This document shows, one piece after another, positions 20,889-21,820 of a stretch of DNA of 21,820 bases; position 1 is the first letter of the stretch, and every line of letters starts with the position of its first letter. This DNA comes from Pelagilacustribacter hypolimneticus. GTDB lineage: Bacteria > Pseudomonadota > Alphaproteobacteria > Pelagibacterales > Pelagibacteraceae. The translations under genes and the position numbers were made by a program. The stretch lies in contig CBDDXH010000012.1 of NCBI GenBank assembly GCA_965235125.1, positions 1 through 21,820 on the forward strand. Reading direction: 5' to 3'. The notes beneath the pieces were generated by a model, which saw nothing but the letters and a program-made list of their open reading frames with translations, was not told the DNA's origin and searched no databases.

Positions 20889-21428
20889 ATGAACACTGGT
20901 GAAAAATGGCACGGAACCACAATTGTTTTATTGAGAAAAAATAATGAAACCGTTGTCGGTGGCGACGGTCAAGTTAGCCTTGGGAATACAATATTAAAAA
21001 GTAAAGCTAAAAAAGTTAGAAAAATAGAAAAACGAGGCGTCATTGCGGGGTTTGCAGGATCCACAGCAGATGCATTAACTCTATTTGAAAGGCTAGAAGC
21101 TAAACTAGAAAAGCATGCTGGCAATCTTCCAAGAGCTGCAGTTGAACTTGCAAAGGATTGGCGAACGGATAGATATTTAAGAAGATTAGAAGCTTTAATG
21201 GCAGTGGCAGACAAAGAAAGTAGTTTTATTATTTCTGGAACAGGAGATGTTTTGGAGCCAGAAGATGGTATAATTGGAATTGGATCAGGTGGAAACTATG
21301 CGCTAGCTGCTGCAAAAGTTTTAATTGAAACCAATCTTTCTGCGGAAGAAATTGTCAGAAAATCAATAAAAATCGCTTCGGATATTTGCGTTTTTACTAA
21401 CAATAATGTCACTATTGAAAAAGTTTAA
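20889..21428 (+). CDS. hslV: ATP-dependent protease HslVU, peptidase subunit
   Basis: Proteasome-like threonine peptidase that forms a double hexamer capped by HslU and degrades misfolded and regulatory proteins in the cytoplasm. It has 179 residues. After a nine-residue propeptide (MNTGEKWHG) comes the catalytic Thr10, at TTIVLL; the WHG form of propeptide is typical of alphaproteobacteria. VVGGDGQVSLGNTILKSKAKKVRK, GFAGSTADALTLFERLEAKLE, WRTDRYLRRLEALM and GIGSGGNYALAAA are family signatures. The ATG at 20889 has no Shine-Dalgarno and sits where a heat-shock-type promoter would start transcription. hslU follows after two bases. Confidence 0.97.
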   Translation: MNTGEKWHGTTIVLLRKNNETVVGGDGQVSLGNTILKSKAKKVRKIEKRGVIAGFAGSTADALTLFERLEAKLEKHAGNLPRAAVELAKDWRTDRYLRRLEALMAVADKESSFIISGTGDVLEPEDGIIGIGSGGNYALAAAKVLIETNLSAEEIVRKSIKIASDICVFTNNNVTIEKV

Positions 21429-21430
21429 CT

Positions 21431-21820
21431 ATGCAAGAAAAAAATAAAGTTACAAATTTAAATTTAGTTAAAGATAATTCTAAAAAAAAAGACTCAAAAG
21501 TTAGTTCCTTGTCACCAAGAGAGATAGTTTCTGAACTTGATAGATATGTTATTGGCCAAACAAATGCAAAAAAAGCTGTAGCTATAGCATTGCGTAATAG
21601 ATGGAGAAGACAAGCGCTTGATGCACAAATGAGAGAAGAAGTCTTACCAAAAAATATTTTAATGATTGGCCCAACAGGAGTTGGAAAAACTGAAATTTCA
21701 AGAAGACTATCTAAGCTTGCCCAAGCACCTTTTATAAAAGTTGAGGCTACAAGATTTACTGAAGTTGGCTATGTTGGCCGAGATGTAGAGCAAATTATAA
21801 GAGATCTAATTGAAATAGCT
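21431..21820 (+). CDS. hslU: ATP-dependent protease HslVU, ATPase subunit (3' end cut by window edge)
   Basis: AAA+ unfoldase that recognises, unfolds and feeds substrates into HslV. I translated 130 codons, open to the window edge; a full protein is about 440 residues. It begins MQEKNKVTNL, and after an unusual Lys/Ser-rich extension of about 27 residues come SPREIVSELDRYVIGQ, NRWRRQALD, the Walker A GPTGVGKT (residues 80-87), and the pore loop GYVGRD (113-118). The E. coli protein starts almost directly at the SPREIV-like segment, so the extension is extra; whether translation truly begins at 21431 is uncertain, but that ATG is two bases after the hslV stop codon, as expected for a coupled pair. 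Confidence 0.96.
   Translation, partial: MQEKNKVTNLNLVKDNSKKKDSKVSSLSPREIVSELDRYVIGQTNAKKAVAIALRNRWRRQALDAQMREEVLPKNILMIGPTGVGKTEISRRLSKLAQAPFIKVEATRFTEVGYVGRDVEQIIRDLIEIA

Noticed and set aside
1..21820. CRISPR array, toxin-antitoxin, retron or other defence module
   Set aside because: No regularly spaced repeats, reverse transcriptase, nuclease or small paired toxin genes were found; every sizeable open region is filled by housekeeping or transport genes.

Overview
The window reads as a chromosomal segment of a streamlined, AT-rich, free-living and probably marine alphaproteobacterium. It resembles SAR11, HIMB59 or other low-GC pelagic lineages, but the exact clade cannot be fixed from sequence alone. 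The reasons are: strong A/T third-position bias (AAA, AGA, TTA, ATT) over most of the window; very short intergenic spaces, none above about 135 bp; convergent genes that abut or share stop codons; an alphaproteobacterial-style HslV propeptide (WHG before TTIV); neighbourhoods familiar from alphaproteobacteria (heparinase-like gene before purH, ftsK-lolA, hisBHAFE followed by a HIT protein); and an acetate-type Na+/solute symporter. No phage, transposon, CRISPR array or defence island was seen.

Layout. Positions 1-2049 (minus) hold an Fbp/Fut-type Fe(III) ABC uptake system: a permease cut by the window edge, and its periplasmic iron-binding protein behind a promoter with two Fur-type boxes. 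Codon use here (AAG, AGG, TTG, ATC) differs from the rest of the window. Positions 2242-7993 form a carbon-uptake region: an EVE-domain protein, acetyl-CoA synthetase, a conserved hypothetical on the opposite strand, the small and large subunits of a VC_2705-type sodium/solute symporter, a perfect intrinsic terminator, and a small YggT-like membrane protein. Positions 8041-11911 hold rpe, a heparinase II/III-like gene and purH, tightly packed. Positions 11912-14214 hold a pterin-carbinolamine dehydratase, tRNA-Gly(GCC), a LON-domain protein and a UbiH/COQ6-type hydroxylase. Positions 14282-16939 hold ftsK and lolA. Positions 16936-20783 (minus) are one histidine operon, hisB-hisH-hisA-hisF-hisE, with HIT and GNAT genes at its 3' end. 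Positions 20889-21820 hold hslV and the start of hslU behind a heat-shock-like promoter.

How the parts fit. Acs and the symporter pair form a plausible module for importing a short-chain carboxylate with sodium and activating it with CoA. The histidine genes carry out the middle of the pathway (HisE, HisA, HisH/HisF, HisB); HisF also releases AICAR, which PurH consumes, so the two purine/histidine loci are linked by metabolism although not adjacent. FtsK, LolA, HslVU and the ubiquinone hydroxylase are housekeeping genes.

I see no clear undescribed multi-gene system. The best leads are regulatory and structural: the tandem Fur boxes on a compositionally distinct iron locus, a perfect palindrome in front of the symporter operon, a canonical EF-hand loop inside the symporter, a long A-tract just after the acs start codon, an RpoH-like promoter that would give a leaderless hslVU mRNA, and the uniform terminator-free abutment of all four convergent gene pairs.
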